Positions 12,711-25,047 of a DNA stretch of 64,000 bases are shown in pieces (position 1 is the stretch's first letter; each line of letters begins with the position of its first letter). A program made the translations under genes and the position numbers. Below the pieces are notes generated by a model. That model worked only from the letters and a program-made list of their open reading frames with translations, was not told the DNA's origin and made no database searches. This DNA comes from Torymus aiolomorphi (taxonomy: Eukaryota; Arthropoda; Insecta; Hymenoptera; Torymidae): the NCBI GenBank assembly GCA_036365515.1, contig CM070876.1, positions 125,871,810 through 125,935,809 of the forward strand, written 5' to 3'.

Positions 12711-15700
12711 ATGATGGGCTATATTGGTGAATTGCATGAGGATGATAAATGTCATTTAGAGCATTACACAAGAAATAAATCTCTTAATCTAATTAGTAAT
12801 CTTAGTAATGAATTAAAGCTGTATTTATCATTTAGGATTAAAAATTTTGATATTAATGTAGAAAATAAATTTATTTGCGACCATCATCTTCATAAATATG
12901 ATACTCGATATACAAGTACACAAAATCCATTGAGAATAATTTAGTAATGATTAGTGCTGATAAATGTAATAAATTTCGTAACATTTGTAATATAAATTTA
13001 GATCCAGGTAATAAGTACTGTAAAAACTGTGAGTTCAAAATTACATCAATAATAACAAAAAATGCAGAAAAAGATGAAAACACTGGGAATGATGGTTTAA
13101 ACGTAAATAATAATGAGCAGCTTTCTTCAAGTAGTCAAGTTTCTTCAAGTAGCCAAGTGTGTACATCAGAAAGTTCAGAAGATATATTATTGAGCCAAGG
13201 ATTTCAACGTTTAAATAAAATGCTCGATGGATTTGATGAACCTCCTCTTAAACGAGAGAAACTTAGTGATTATCGCTTGGAAAATAAAACATACAGTGTT
13301 TTAGAATCAATGAATACGAAATTTTGTACAACAGTTAATAAAACATTGAATCTTAATTTGCCAACTCAATGCAATCTTAAACAGCTACAAGAGGATAGTA
13401 TGTCATTTCACGGAATGATTGGAAACATAATTAAGTGTTATAATGAAGAAACTAATTTTGGTAAACAAATATCGTTATTCACATTACTTCCAAATCATTG
13501 GAAATTTGAACAAGCAAAACATTATTTCCAATGTTCACGTTATATGTTTAATAAAGCAAAAGAACTTAAAATTACTGTAGGTAAGTTAAAAAATGGGTTG
13601 TAATAAATTCTTAATATCTTGATTATAGACATAGTGTAAACATATAGAATCGATAATCCTTTATACATTAGGTTACATATATTATATTACACTTGAGAAT
13701 TATTAATAGAAAATTTTAGTTTAATTTATTAAAATCTATGTAAGTTTTGTTCAAGCAACTATAATGATAAAAGGTACCCCTATAAAATATTTAATTTAAA
13801 ATCCTCATAATTATTTATTTATATTACTCATGTATTATTACTTAAGTATTATTATTTATGTATTACTTACGTATTGCTTACGTATTGCTTAAGTATTGTT
13901 TACGGATTAAGTAAAATAATACATGAATTGTAATTTAAACATTTAAATGAAATCCGATTTAATTAGAAAGAATCTATATTTGAGAAATCTCAATGTTCTC
14001 TCTGTTTACAAGCTGTAATCTCATATTTTTTTTTTTAATTTTTTAACATTGAGGAACGGGAGAAAAAAATAATTTTCAAAAAATACGATTTTTAGGCCTT
14101 ACTGGTATAAGGAGGGGAGATAGGTCCCCGGAAAAATTGTAGAAAATTCTTTTTTTAGTATACTTCTATGAAATTACTGTCATTTTTCGCTTTCATTAAT
14201 AGTGCCATTTTGCCTATCTTAACATGGGGTACCCTTCGTTATTCATTATTAGATAAAAAATAATAAAGTAATTATTGGATTTTAAAAGATATATTAAAAT
14301 TAATATAAAAAAAATAATAAAAAAAATAAATTAATTCTAAACTATTTCTTTTCTTCCAATATAACAAGTCATAGTAATTAAAATAGAATAAACCTTGAGC
14401 TAAATTTTATCGTCTTGATAATCGTTAAATTAAAAAACATAATATTGTTATTATGATTTTATTTTGTGATTAAGTATACACTATTTGAAATTAATTTCAA
14501 AATATATTTTTCCAGGTGTCTTAGGAACTATTAAGCGTAAAGTGTACAGCATTCATTCTAATGAAGTTAGAGAATCTGTAACTCAGTATTATAGAGATGA
14601 AAACAATAGTAGAATATGTAGCGGCATTAAAGATTGCATCAGTGTTAAAAATCCTATTACTAATATCACAGAGAAGTTACAAAAAAGACTGTTGATGTAT
14701 GATTTGAAGGATCTATACAACAATTGGGTGGAAGAAGAATATGAACAGCATTTTAAAGATCAGCGCAAACCAGGTTTCAGTATATTTGCTTCTTTAAGGC
14801 CAAAAGAATGTATTAGTGCTGGAGCACCTGGTACACATACAATTTGTGTATGTCCTATACACCAAAATGTCAAATTAAAATTGTCTGCCATCAACAAAAA
14901 TTTAGCCTACCGAGTAATTTTAAATGATTGTGTTTGTTCAACAGATTGGAGCGATTGTATGCTACATCTTTGTGAAAACTGTCCTGGTAAAGCAGAAATT
15001 CTGAAAATATTGGAATCAAGCTCATGCGAAGATGTTTCAGAGATTGAATATCATAATTGGGTAAATAATGCTGAATCACAATCTAATAATAGAGTCAGTC
15101 TTATTATGGTAAAAGAACCTACAAGAAATTTTATTATAAATTTAGCCAATGACTTATGGGAGTTAACAAAGCATCATTATGTGACTGAAATGCAAAAATG
15201 TTATTTAGAACATTGCAAAACAATTATTACTCTAGATACATATATTATACTTCAAGATTTTGCTGAAAATTTCTTATTTGTTTGTCAAGACTCGATCCAA
15301 GCATTTTATTTTAATAATACACAAGCAACTGTACACCCGTTTGTAGTGTATTATAAAGAAGACAATAACGACAAATTACAAACCTTATCTGTATGTGTTA
15401 TTAGTGATTGTTTAAAACATGATGCTTGTGCAGTTAACACTTTTCAAGGGCAACTCATTGCACTTCTAAAACGAGATTTTCCGTTTATTGAGAATGTACA
15501 TTATATGTCAGATGGAGCACCTACCCAATACAAAAACAAGTAAGAGTACTTTTATTGTAGTATATTAATACGTATTATATGAACAAAATAGACACCTTTA
15601 GATTTTTGTTCATTAAATGACCTGAAAAAATTTAATTTTAATTATTAAGAATATGTCAAAGTAATATTCTGAAAGTATGTTTAATTTGTGTGAAAAACTA

Positions 15701-16472
15701 TTTTGAGACCCAGAACATCAAAATCCATAAAGATCCTGGACCTGCAGGTTACACCCGAGTTAAAATTTTACATTATGTAGAAAACAGCTTTAAAGATAAA
15801 ATTACTAAAACAGTTCTTTATTTTTTCTGTATATCAAATTTAAAAAAAGCAACAACTTCTACGATGCAAGTTCAAATAATTTGTATTCTTATGTACGCAA
15901 TATTAAACAGATTTATTTTATTTTTTATAATTTTTACCTTCAAGATAGTATTTATTTACTGTAGGAACAATTTCATTAATATCTGCCATCATGAGGAGGA
16001 TTTTGGCTTAAAAGTTAAGTCGCACAACTTTTTTTCTACTAGCCATGGGAAAAGTCCGTGTGATGGATGTGGAGCAGTGGTTAAACGAACAGTAGGCAGG
16101 GTATCCTTACAAAGAACATCAAAAAAACCAATTTTAAATCCAAAAGACATGTATGATTACGTTAGTGAAAATATTGATGGAATAAGGTAAAAATAATATA
16201 ATTTAGATTTTTTGACTATATTATTTGATTATGTATTTGAATAATAAATCATTATGTGTTATAAAAATATAGAATATTTGGTTTTTAGATCTATTTGGGT
16301 GAGTCAAGAAACAATTGAGAAAAGGCGTAAAGTACTAGAATGCCGTTTTAAATTGACCCGAACTATACAGAATACAAGAAAATATCACTGCTTTATACCC
16401 ATTGATGATACAACATTAAAAGCAAAACTTACTTCGTTTGATAATGATTATAAAATAGTTAAAATAAAATGA
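12711..16472 (+). CDS. Putative transposase, four exons (12711/12947-13580, 14516-15539, 15965-16186, 16289-16472)
   Basis: Three introns can be read directly. They are 13581-14515 (GTAAGT...CCAG), 15540-15964 (GTAAGA...GTAG) and 16187-16288 (GTAAAA...TTAG). All junction phases match, and from the ATG at 12947 the exons total 2064 bp, exactly 688 codons. Motifs in order are VISDC near 15400, SDGAPTQYK near 15510, CHHEEDFG near 15985 and FFSTSHGKSPCDGCG near 16030. I recall this SDG...QYKN / HHEEDFG / HGK..CDG pattern from uncharacterised arthropod and cnidarian proteins. Asp residues in the first, second and last motifs are candidates for an RNase H-like catalytic triad (inference). Cys-rich pairs near the N-terminus could bind zinc. 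An upstream frame (12711-12944) with CDHHLHKY-type residues probably belongs to exon 1 but is cut off by a frameshift near 12905. The C-terminus ends in exon 4. Its place between the TIRs supports transposase. The superfamily is not assigned. Confidence 0.72.
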
Positions 16473-16569
16473 ATATTACAAAAAAAATTTTACTTAAATT
16501 CTTATTTTCAACTTTAATTATCTATAAAGTCTGCATAGGTAATTTAATCAACCTAAAGCCATTACTATC

Positions 16570-16660
16570 GCTTGCTCGCGTCGCATGCGCGCATGGCTTG
16601 CTCGCGTCGCATGCGCGCATGGCTTGCTCGCGTCGCATGCGCGCATGGCTTGCTCGCATC
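16570..16660. repeat. GC-rich 26-bp tandem repeat
   Basis: Three full units and one partial unit of 26 bp starting GCTTGCTCGCGTCGCATGCG. They lie where the right TIR ends and are derived from the MITE end sequence. The motif CGCATGCGCG is itself palindromic. Confidence 0.85.
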
Positions 16661-17691
16661 GCTTGGGCTGATCGCACGTGCTTCTCGCATAGTGTAGACA
16701 CGGCCTAAGATCTTCAAAATATGCAGCCTCAGCACTTTTTTTAGGACAATTATGCCAAACTTATGGTTGATCTTGTAAATAAAACTTTTCCTATATTTCA
16801 CAAGCTCTAATTTTACCACTTGAAAAATATTTTTTTATAAAAACGGCTATAACTTTGGCTCTAGTGGTCCTAGAAAAATCAGCGACTACGGATTTTAAAG
16901 GTCTAGGAACCACCTTTGTATCTATGTTACGTATACGTGTCAAAAATAATTATAAGATGGTAGAATTCATGTCAGTAGAGAGCCATTTTTGATTATTTTA
17001 GGTATCGAAAAATTAGATATTATAATGCTCGACAAAAAATTATTTTTTGACTTTTTCCTATGATAGGAAAATAGTATAGTTAGATAATATCATATTCTAA
17101 TGAAAACTACTTTTGTTAATGATTTTTAATTAAAATTCGGTTGACACTGTGACCATGAACACGGTTGATTTTCGCGATTTTTGATAAAAACGTCAACTTC
17201 AAAAGGCTGTATCTTGAAGTCTATTCAATCAATTTAGGTCTTCAAAAAAAGAAATTAAAGATCTCGTTGAGACAAAAAAAAATGAGACCTAGTGAGCTCA
17301 AAAATGTGGAATCAGTTACGAGATATAGAGGTTTAAAGATGATCTAAAAATGATGAAATGCAATGGCCATATCACAGATCGCCAATAAAACCTAATTCAT
17401 CATTTCATATCAGTGTATTTTTTTTTCTCAAAATTTGAAGAAAGACAAGAAAAATGAGACCTCACCGACCTCATTTTGTTAAAATTTCAGCCTTTTAGAA
17501 TTTTTTGAAAACTGGCTAAAAACAGGTCAAAATCAGGGTTTAAAAAAATTCCAGCAGGAATTAGGAATGAGATAAGGGGCTGAAATTTTGCACAAGCTAT
17601 TTTTTTTATATGTACTTTCATAAAAAAAAATCGTCGACAAAATCGACGACCCCCCCGCGCACACTTTTTAAAAAAAGTACAGGAACGACCC
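16647..17691 (-). repeat. Right terminal inverted repeat
   Basis: Inverted copy of 10813-11844 with only scattered differences. The outer end is CAGGAACGACCC next to an AT repeat. The inner part carries a fragment of the MITE that sits in the left TIR. Confidence 0.9.
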
Positions 17692-17734
17692 ATATATATA
17701 TATATGTGTGTGTTTTCAAATCTGTATATATATA

Positions 17735-18020
17735 TATCTCCAAATGACTTGAAAAAGATATTGTATAATAGATCTCTGTAAAAATAAAAAATCAAACAAA
17801 GTATCATTTTTTTTAAATGAGTTTAGCAATTTAACATTTAGCCATTGAATTATAAGTATACTTATCTAATAAATACAAGTTATTTTTCCCATTTTGATTG
17901 ATACACACGTGTAGATACATAAATTCTTCTCACCATTAGTTGACTTTTTCAGATCTTTTTGAAATATACTTTTTGAAATATTATTATCAACAACTAATAT
18001 GTTATTATGCGTAAGGTTAG
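17735..18020. repeat. Right member of the flanking direct repeat
   Basis: Same landmark order as 10345-10660, in the same orientation. It also contains a GTAAGGTTAGG phrase matching the left copy. Confidence 0.55.
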
Positions 18021-18548
18021 GTCGACCAGATATATATAGATATACAAGCAAGATAGACGACAAGCGGAAGTGTCGTAAGAGCTGCAAACCGGATATCGGA
18101 ATAACAAGAAGAAAAGTTCGGAAAGGAAAACGAACATAAAAATATTCAGTTGTCTATATCTTTTGAACGAGATAATCTTTTTAAATAAAATCTTTTGATT
18201 TGAGTACAGCAATGAAATAGCTTTCGATTAAGAGGGATACGTTATGTAGTTAAAACTAACGCATAGGTATATAAGCGAATTGAATTTCTCGTACATCCAT
18301 TTCAATGTATATGTAGCACGGGCCGCTCCTTTTAGGCTTCTTCTATACTTGCCTTCGGAGTGCTCCAGCGCTCCTTTTTAAATTTTACTATTTATTCCTT
18401 ATTACATATCCGAGATATCTACATTAGAGATCTACATTTGCCTTCGTAATTTATTCGTAATTTACATTTCCTCTGTTTTCTCTTTAATACTTCCTCTATA
18501 ATATTTCCTCTTTAAATATTAATTACTTTCAGAAAAAGAGTGATTATT
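18021..18548. other. No gene recognised
   Basis: AT-rich sequence with short runs related to the repeats that follow. No domain-bearing ORF is present. Confidence 0.5.
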
Positions 18549-19600
18549 TATGGCTATTGGTGAAGGATACCACGTAAAATAATAATCCAACGCGTCCATG
18601 AACAGTACCGCCAGGGTGACGTGGAAAACTGTTCTTCTCTTCAACCACTCTTTATAGTCACGTCAATTAAAAAAAATAATAATTTAAAAATAATTTAATA
18701 TTTTTAGGGTAATATTTACAAGGATTGCATATAAATATACAAAGGAACGATACATTATGATTTTGATATTCAACCAGTTTAGTGCTTATGTAGGGCTCTT
18801 GGCGAAGGATACCACTTTAAATAAAAATCCAGCGCATCTATTAACAGTACCTCTAAAGTGACGTGGAAAACTATTCTTTTGCTTATGCTTATTCCCTTTA
18901 TAATAAAATATTTCAATGAGAGAAAGCCTCTGACTATTAACACTAACTATTCTTTTGTTTATACCTATTCCCTTTATATTACAAATAATCGTTTAAGGAA
19001 TAGCTTAAGGGAGTTCTCTCGATTTTAAATTAGAACAAAATTTGAAGAACTGGTTAGTACCTCTATCTCTTCGACTCTGTCTCAATGTCTATGTCTCTCC
19101 AACTCTGTCTTTACATCTCTGTCTCTATGCATTTGTCTCTATGCGTCTGTCTCTACATCTCGGTCTCTTCGTCTCAACCTCCACGTATCCATCTCCACGT
19201 CTCTGTCTCTCCGACTTTGCCTCTATGTCTCTGTCTCTCCAACTCTGTCTTTACGTCTCTGTCTATGCATTTGTCTCTACGCGTCTATCTCTACGTCTCT
19301 GTCTTTTCGTCTTTGCCTCTATGTCTCTGTCTCTCCGACTCGGTCTCTATGACTTTGTTTCTGCTGGCCTGACTCTGCGTCTCTGTCTCTACGTCTCTGT
19401 CTCTACATCCATGTCTCTACGTCTCTGTCTCTGCGTACCTATTCCCTTTATTAAAAGAAATATATCAAAATATAAATCTAACGCGTCTATGAATAGTGCC
19501 TCCATGGTGACGTGGAAAACTATTCTTTTGCTTATGCTTATTCCCTTTATAATAAAATATGCTAATGAGAGGAATCTTTTAACTATTAACACTCTTTTTT
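18549..19600 (+). repeat. Three diverged copies of a repeat ending in GTGACGTGGAAAACT
   Basis: Units near 18549-18650, 18793-18975 and 19434-19595 share GAAGGATACCAC (first two), the phrase AACGCGTC or AGCGCATC, AACAGTACC or AATAGTGCC, GTGACGTGGAAAACT, and for the last two CTTATGCTTATTCCCTTTA. A minisatellite separates the second and third. No coding capacity is recognised. Confidence 0.65.
19074..19440 (+). repeat. Pyrimidine minisatellite, TCTCTACGTCTCTG type
   Basis: Dozens of 6-12-bp variants built from GTCTCT, ACGTCT and CCGACT. Open frames across it are simple-sequence artefacts and are not annotated. Confidence 0.9.
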
Positions 19601-19669
19601 TTTCTTTTAATGAAGGGAACAATTTATAAAAGTGAAAACTATTCTTTTATTTATACCTGTTCCCTTTAT

Positions 19670-20263
19670 TAAGGACGCTTGGTCACAAAATGAGTTTCTA
19701 TAGAATCTTATGAAACTTGCAGGGTAGATTCTTATTGTTATTATGTGCAACATCTGCAAACTTCAGAAAGCCTAGCAACACCGTTCATGAGATATAAGCT
19801 ATCAAAGTTAGACAATTTAATACGGTGTCTTATGAAAAAGTCGTGAAAAAATTAACGTTTTCATTAATAACGCCAAAAGTTTTCTATAGAATTGAACGAA
19901 AAAAAATATTTTACTAATGATGATATTTTAAATAAGCTCTCCAAAATCCAGAAAGCCTAGCAGCACCGTTTTCGAGATACAGTTGTTTAAAGTAGGTAAC
20001 TTCGGCCGCGCGTGTCCTTGTGTGCGTGTAAACAAACCAATGGCGTGCCCGCGCGCTGCGCGTGTTCTACACAAACGGAGCGCTTCGATGTGAATGTACA
20101 CACCGATGAAGCGGCGCCATGTGTACGTGTACAGTCTCGCGAGAAATTTTGAGAGTGGGGAGACCCGAGAGAGCGCTAGGCATACGGCGTTCAACTCGGC
20201 GTACTTTTGGTTACGATTGCAATGAGCAAGCGCCCTTAAAAGAAAATCGAGGAACGATGTTGG
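19670..20263. repeat. Pair of related segments around CAGAAAGCCTAGCA, then GC-rich tail
   Basis: CAGAAAGCCTAGCAACACCG near 19766 recurs as CAGAAAGCCTAGCAGCACCG near 19950, each followed by a GAGATA phrase, suggesting a diverged tandem unit of about 185 bp. From 20000 the sequence becomes GC-richer (GCGCGCTGCGCG). No gene is supported. Confidence 0.45.
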
Positions 20264-20422
20264 GGATTAAGGGGGTGAATTGAGGGGGTATGAGGGGGGG
20301 GGATTGAGGGGCTTTTGAAGAGTCTAAAACTCATATATAGAGACGTATTTTAACGGTGTTTTGAGGGGGGTAGTGAGGGGGTGAGGGGGGATAGTGAGGG
20401 GGGTGGGGGGCGAGGGGGCTGA
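20264..20422 (+). repeat. G-rich tract
   Basis: Repeated runs of four to nine G separated by short A/T spacers (GGGGGTGAATTGAGGGGG and variants) over about 160 bp, all on the plus strand. Confidence 0.9.
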
Positions 20423-20499
20423 TCGGTCAACTTTCTGAAACAACTATATAATATAGGAAGATATTTACCTCGAATGGTACGTTCCGGGACGCGAAAATG

Positions 20500-20852
<353 letters not shown>

Positions 20853-21046
20853 GTAATCGTATCGACATAACCTCAGGCATCTCTAATCTCTAATAAACAA
20901 AAACAATGTTATTATGAAATATGTACATACACAATATGTATATACTATCACGGATTAATATTTAAATTATATCAAAAATCTCAGAAAGAGGACTGATGAA
21001 AAGAATTTATTTACGAGCATCATCAATGAGACAACTTTTTAGATAA

Positions 21047-21725
21047 ACTTAGTTGTAGACGCTGATGGTAGAGTTGTTTAATAATAAGTGTATTCTGCTC
21101 TCCCAAGCTGCTCGCGTTCAATGATAATTTTTATTGAGGGTGTAGTGAATTCGTACACCATAGATCCTTTCGAGCATCATAAATTTATTGGTACACCGAC
21201 GTTTCGGGAGTATAATTAACTCCCCTTATCAAGGCTAAGCACAATGAACATACAAAAAATATTAAACATAACGGCAATTATAACATTTCTTGTCACATTA
21301 AAGAAAAAACTTTCTTTTCCCTTACCATTCGAGGTGGTACATCAATTTACAAATTTATAAAGCGGCCATAGCGTGGACTCCACGTGTCAAACAGTTTTTC
21401 TTTTTACAATAGATTTTGATTACATCACCAACATTTGTAAAGCAATACCTGTATAATGAGAATATTTAGAAAATTAAATTGTATTAAAGAAAAAACCCAA
21501 AATAAGAAAAAAAGCATGAAAATTAAAAAAAAACTTACATGTTACAAATCAGTCGTTTAGTCATAACGTTTGAAGCTGTTTTACCCAGGATGATGTAATC
21601 TCACTGTCCAAAAGAGACAATAAAAGTTACGGGCATCTCCGGGGCTATTTATACGGAATAAAGTAGTGGGGATAGAAATTTAGTAAGGAAATTGACTTAG
21701 TAACGCAGTGCCCACCAATGAAAAA
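21047..21725 (-). mobile_element. PLE1 3' untranslated region and pseudo-LTR
   Basis: Reading on the minus strand, this follows the GIY-YIG stop codon and ends in the AAACGTCGGTGT phrase and a pseudo-LTR (about 21121-21215). It is the inverted counterpart of 35114-35705, with the same TTATTCCGTATAAATAG and CACGTGGAGTCCACG landmarks. Confidence 0.75.
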
Positions 21726-22754
21726 CTACTCTCTGCTGCGTAACCGACGAGAATTTATGAATTTGTTAGGTTTGTTACGAATGTTCGTTGATCTATTAAC
21801 AATGTCGACTGTGGATTTATAACAATTTTTTAGTTTGATAGTATCAAACTGTCTATTCATATTATTATTGGTACTATAAATGTGTAACATCTCAGAAAAC
21901 AATCTTTTATTCTTATAACTTTCGTGATCAGCGATATTGACCTTATTAAAATCTATTTTATGATTATAAAAGTTTGCATGTTCGGCTAAAGCCGACGTGG
22001 TGTCACCATTCTTAACACTACGCTTGTGTTCATTAATGCGTAATCGTAATTGTCTACCTGTCTGTCCAATATATGACATTTTACAATCAGCACAATTCAC
22101 TTTGTAAACTACACCACTTTTTTCAAACTTATCAACATTATCCTTACCTAATTTAATATATTTAGAAAGTTTATTGCATGGTTTTTGTATAACCTTATAA
22201 CTATTACGAGACAGAATTGATTTCAATTTGTAACTGAGATGTTTAACGTATGGGATAACGATGAGTGATTTTTTAGAATCATCTGCAGTATTCGAATCGT
22301 TTATGTCAATTTGTAATTTTTTTGTAAAAGATAACCTACGTTGTATACCCTTGTTAATAAATTTTAACGGATAACCATTCTCAACAAGTAATTGTTTTAC
22401 AATATTTAAATTTTGTACATGAAATCTACTGTGTGATAAATTAATAGCTTTATCAACCAAACCATAAACAATCGCTCTTTTTTGTGATAAAGGATGATGC
22501 GAATCAAAGTGAACGAATCTACCAGAATAAGTACTTTTTCTGTAGCAATTTGAAATAATTTTATTACCTTCTCTTATTAGAGACATTTTTAAAAAATTGA
22601 TAGATTTATTCTCTTCATTTTCCATCGTGAATTTCAAATGTTCATTAAACTCATTAAATTCACATAAACATCGATCTATATCATTTTCCTTAATAATCAA
22701 TAGACAGTCATCAACATAACGTTTATAGAAAACAACACTATTTTTAAGGACATT
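21726..22754 (-). pseudogene. PLE1 reverse transcriptase C-terminal part plus GIY-YIG endonuclease
   Basis: Minus-strand frame starting at the LTR insertion. RT motif C appears early as YKRYVDDCLLI. A Lys/Arg-rich connector follows, then a zinc-binding C..C pair (VNCADCKMSY) leading into the GIY-YIG domain: VVYKVN, SYIGQTGRQLR, and RINEH with the conserved Arg. PLE enzymes combine RT and GIY-YIG for target-primed retrotransposition. This half is uninterrupted in frame down to its stop codon. The N-terminal side lies at 31766-32170, beyond the inserted LTR element, and is itself truncated, so the copy is dead. It shares almost all residues with PLE2. Confidence 0.85.
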
Positions 22755-22759
22755 GAGAC

Positions 22760-24265
22760 TGTTACGTGCCAATATATTTATTCTTAATTTATTAATTTTA
22801 ATTTATTCAACTTATTGTTAGCCGAGTAGCTTGCCATTGCGCAAAAAAAAATTAGGAAATAAGAATCGCGCGATGTCCAGAAATCGCTGCGCTAGCGGGG
22901 CAACGGCCTTGATCCGGCGCGACGACCGCGAGGAAACTCATACGAGCGCGAGGAGAACAGGCGCCGCGCTCGACCAGTGGCAGTACCTCCCGGCCACCTT
23001 TCGCGCTCCCTGCCTTACCTGCGCCGATAGCCGCTGCGGGAGCGAGAGAGACAGCGAACGACCGTAGTGGGAGCGAATTTTCGCGGATCCAGGTGTGCGA
23101 GCGGCGAAAATTCGTTGCCACGACAGTCGGAAATAATTAGTCAAAAAGTACAGTCGTTAACTTTTATCGGGAATATATGTTGTTTAAGAGTAATTTTTAT
23201 AAGTTCGTTAGGCGCTAGAATATTGACATCGTGTATTAGAATATTACCAAATTTACCACTATTATACGGGACCACTGGACTATAATTGAAGGAAAAATAA
23301 AAGAAAAGGAAAAAACTGACATATTGGTGAATATTTCATTTCAATTTCCGAAAACCCATAATTCCACACATTATTCCATTCTTCAAGGAATCCATCGAGT
23401 TACAACAAAAGGTGAGAATCTTTATTTATAACAATTCATTCATTTGGAAATTATTCGTTCGCGTGCAAGAATTTTAAAGATTGTTTTCTTCGGGCATTTG
23501 TTCATAATTTTCAATTGTTGTTAATCGCGTACTTGTTATTCGTAGCTGATATAGGAGCGTTTATTCCGTAAATTCTATAAAACTACTGTGAGACCGGCCA
23601 TAACTACGGGGTAATGGATCAGGGTTTCTAGTGCCGTGCGATTTCGTTATTGGCATTTTGCTCGTTAAACTAAAAATTTACGATAAAATTGTTAATGCGG
23701 ATTACCGAGAATTAATATCAATAGAAACTTAATAATTAGTAATAATCTAATAATATAGTAATTAATAATAACGAAAATATACAATATTAATAACAATAAT
23801 ATGATTAATAATAACCTTAATTGTTTTTTTTTACAAATAGTTGTTAATGAATTTAACCCTTTTTTTTCCCTAATAATTAATCATTAATCTAACCTAACTA
23901 CTATAAAACCATCTTACTAAACCCTAGCCCGGATTTCCCTCATGCATTAAGAAGTTGAGAGGATCATTATAGCATGATCGTCTAAACTTCCGAAGATTGA
24001 GGTGTACGATCCGTCGAGACTTAGGACTAATACGCGCATGAGATCAACAAAAATAAAAGCCAGGATTATGAAGACAAAGGGAAGAGCATGAAGAAGAAGG
24101 AACTATCAGCCCTTTCTCTACGATCGAAATATACCGTCATTAGATACCCGTAGTAAGGCGATTAGGATCTCTTAGGTAAAAGGAATGATAGATGTCCTGG
24201 GCGACATCCCAAAATAATTTATGGTTCTGCCCTTACGTGCGAGTATCTTAACCTCTCACGTAACA
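22760..24265 (+). repeat. 5' LTR
   Basis: 1506 bp, starting TGTTACGTGCC and ending CTCACGTAACA. Near-identical to 30253-31760. It contains a GC-rich block (22865-23100), ATTA-rich repeats and the sequence CTAACCTAACTACTATAAA. Open frames inside it are present in both LTRs and show no domain. Confidence 0.95.
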
Positions 24266-24274
24266 GCAGAATTA

Positions 24275-24292
24275 ATGGTAGCAGAGCGTGGT
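24275..24292 (+). promoter_or_regulatory. Candidate primer-binding site
   Basis: TGGTAGCAGAGCGTGG begins ten bases after the LTR. A TGG start fits the complement of a tRNA CCA end. I cannot name the tRNA from memory with confidence. Confidence 0.45.
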
Positions 24293-24386
24293 TGTTCGCT
24301 CTAACCTAAAAAAATTCTAATTCGCCTTCTTTTTGAGGAGAAAGATAAATATTTTTCGTCGACCCTTACGCGACCCTTTTAGCCCT

Positions 24387-24398
24387 TTTAGGTGAGTT
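24387..24398 (+). promoter_or_regulatory. Strong 5' splice site in the leader
   Basis: TTAG|GTGAGT, with GT at 24392-24393, lies 126 bases after the 5' LTR and well before the gag ATG. Together with the 3' splice sites upstream of the distal ORFs, it suggests spliced subgenomic RNAs for env and the accessory genes. Confidence 0.55.
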
Positions 24399-25047
24399 CT
24401 ACAGTAACATTCGAAAACTTAATCTAAATTTACTCTAATAATCTTAGACCGATATAAAATTCCATTGGAAAGTTGATTTATCTATATTTGGAGGTTAAGT
24501 GTATTTTTATATATGCAACAAATATTTTTCTTTTCGCGAACTAGAGGCATCTAATGATACAAGGAAGTAAATCGTTATAAGACATTTGTCTTTTTATTAA
24601 AAAAAAAAAATAAATAAAAAAAAAAATCTCAGCACTATTTTCGGATTACTAAAGAACTCTCTTAAGTAATTTTAATTCGATCCGGGTTGACCTCGATCCT
24701 CGGTTACTTTAACTTTTGCCGCCCTTTTTTTACCCCGACATTCTAAAGAATTTCCGACTAATCAAGAGGAGTAACTTCCTTTGAAGGGCTAATTAGGGAA
24801 AAGAAGAGGAGAACGATTTTTATCAACAACCCAGCATTAGGTTATTTTTTTTATTATTTGGCATTCTATCGATACCTCTTCTATTTATCATTTGTTAATT
24901 CCTCAAATATTGAAAGTTTTCAAACCGCTTTGCTTATTCTTATTACCTTTCGTATCTTTCGCCTGTTCCTGCCCTTGCTTGTCGGACTCAGGTGGAATTT
25001 TCTGAAGGGATGGTTAATCTTGCGTATCACTACTATTTCTTTTCACC

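Noticed and set aside
19042..19629. 195-aa Leu/Ser/Val-rich membrane-like protein
   Set aside because: The frame follows a pyrimidine minisatellite and its repetition is nucleotide-level.
22831..23285. GC-rich open frames that also occur at 30324-30778
   Set aside because: Both lie inside the two LTRs, are copies of each other and show no domain.
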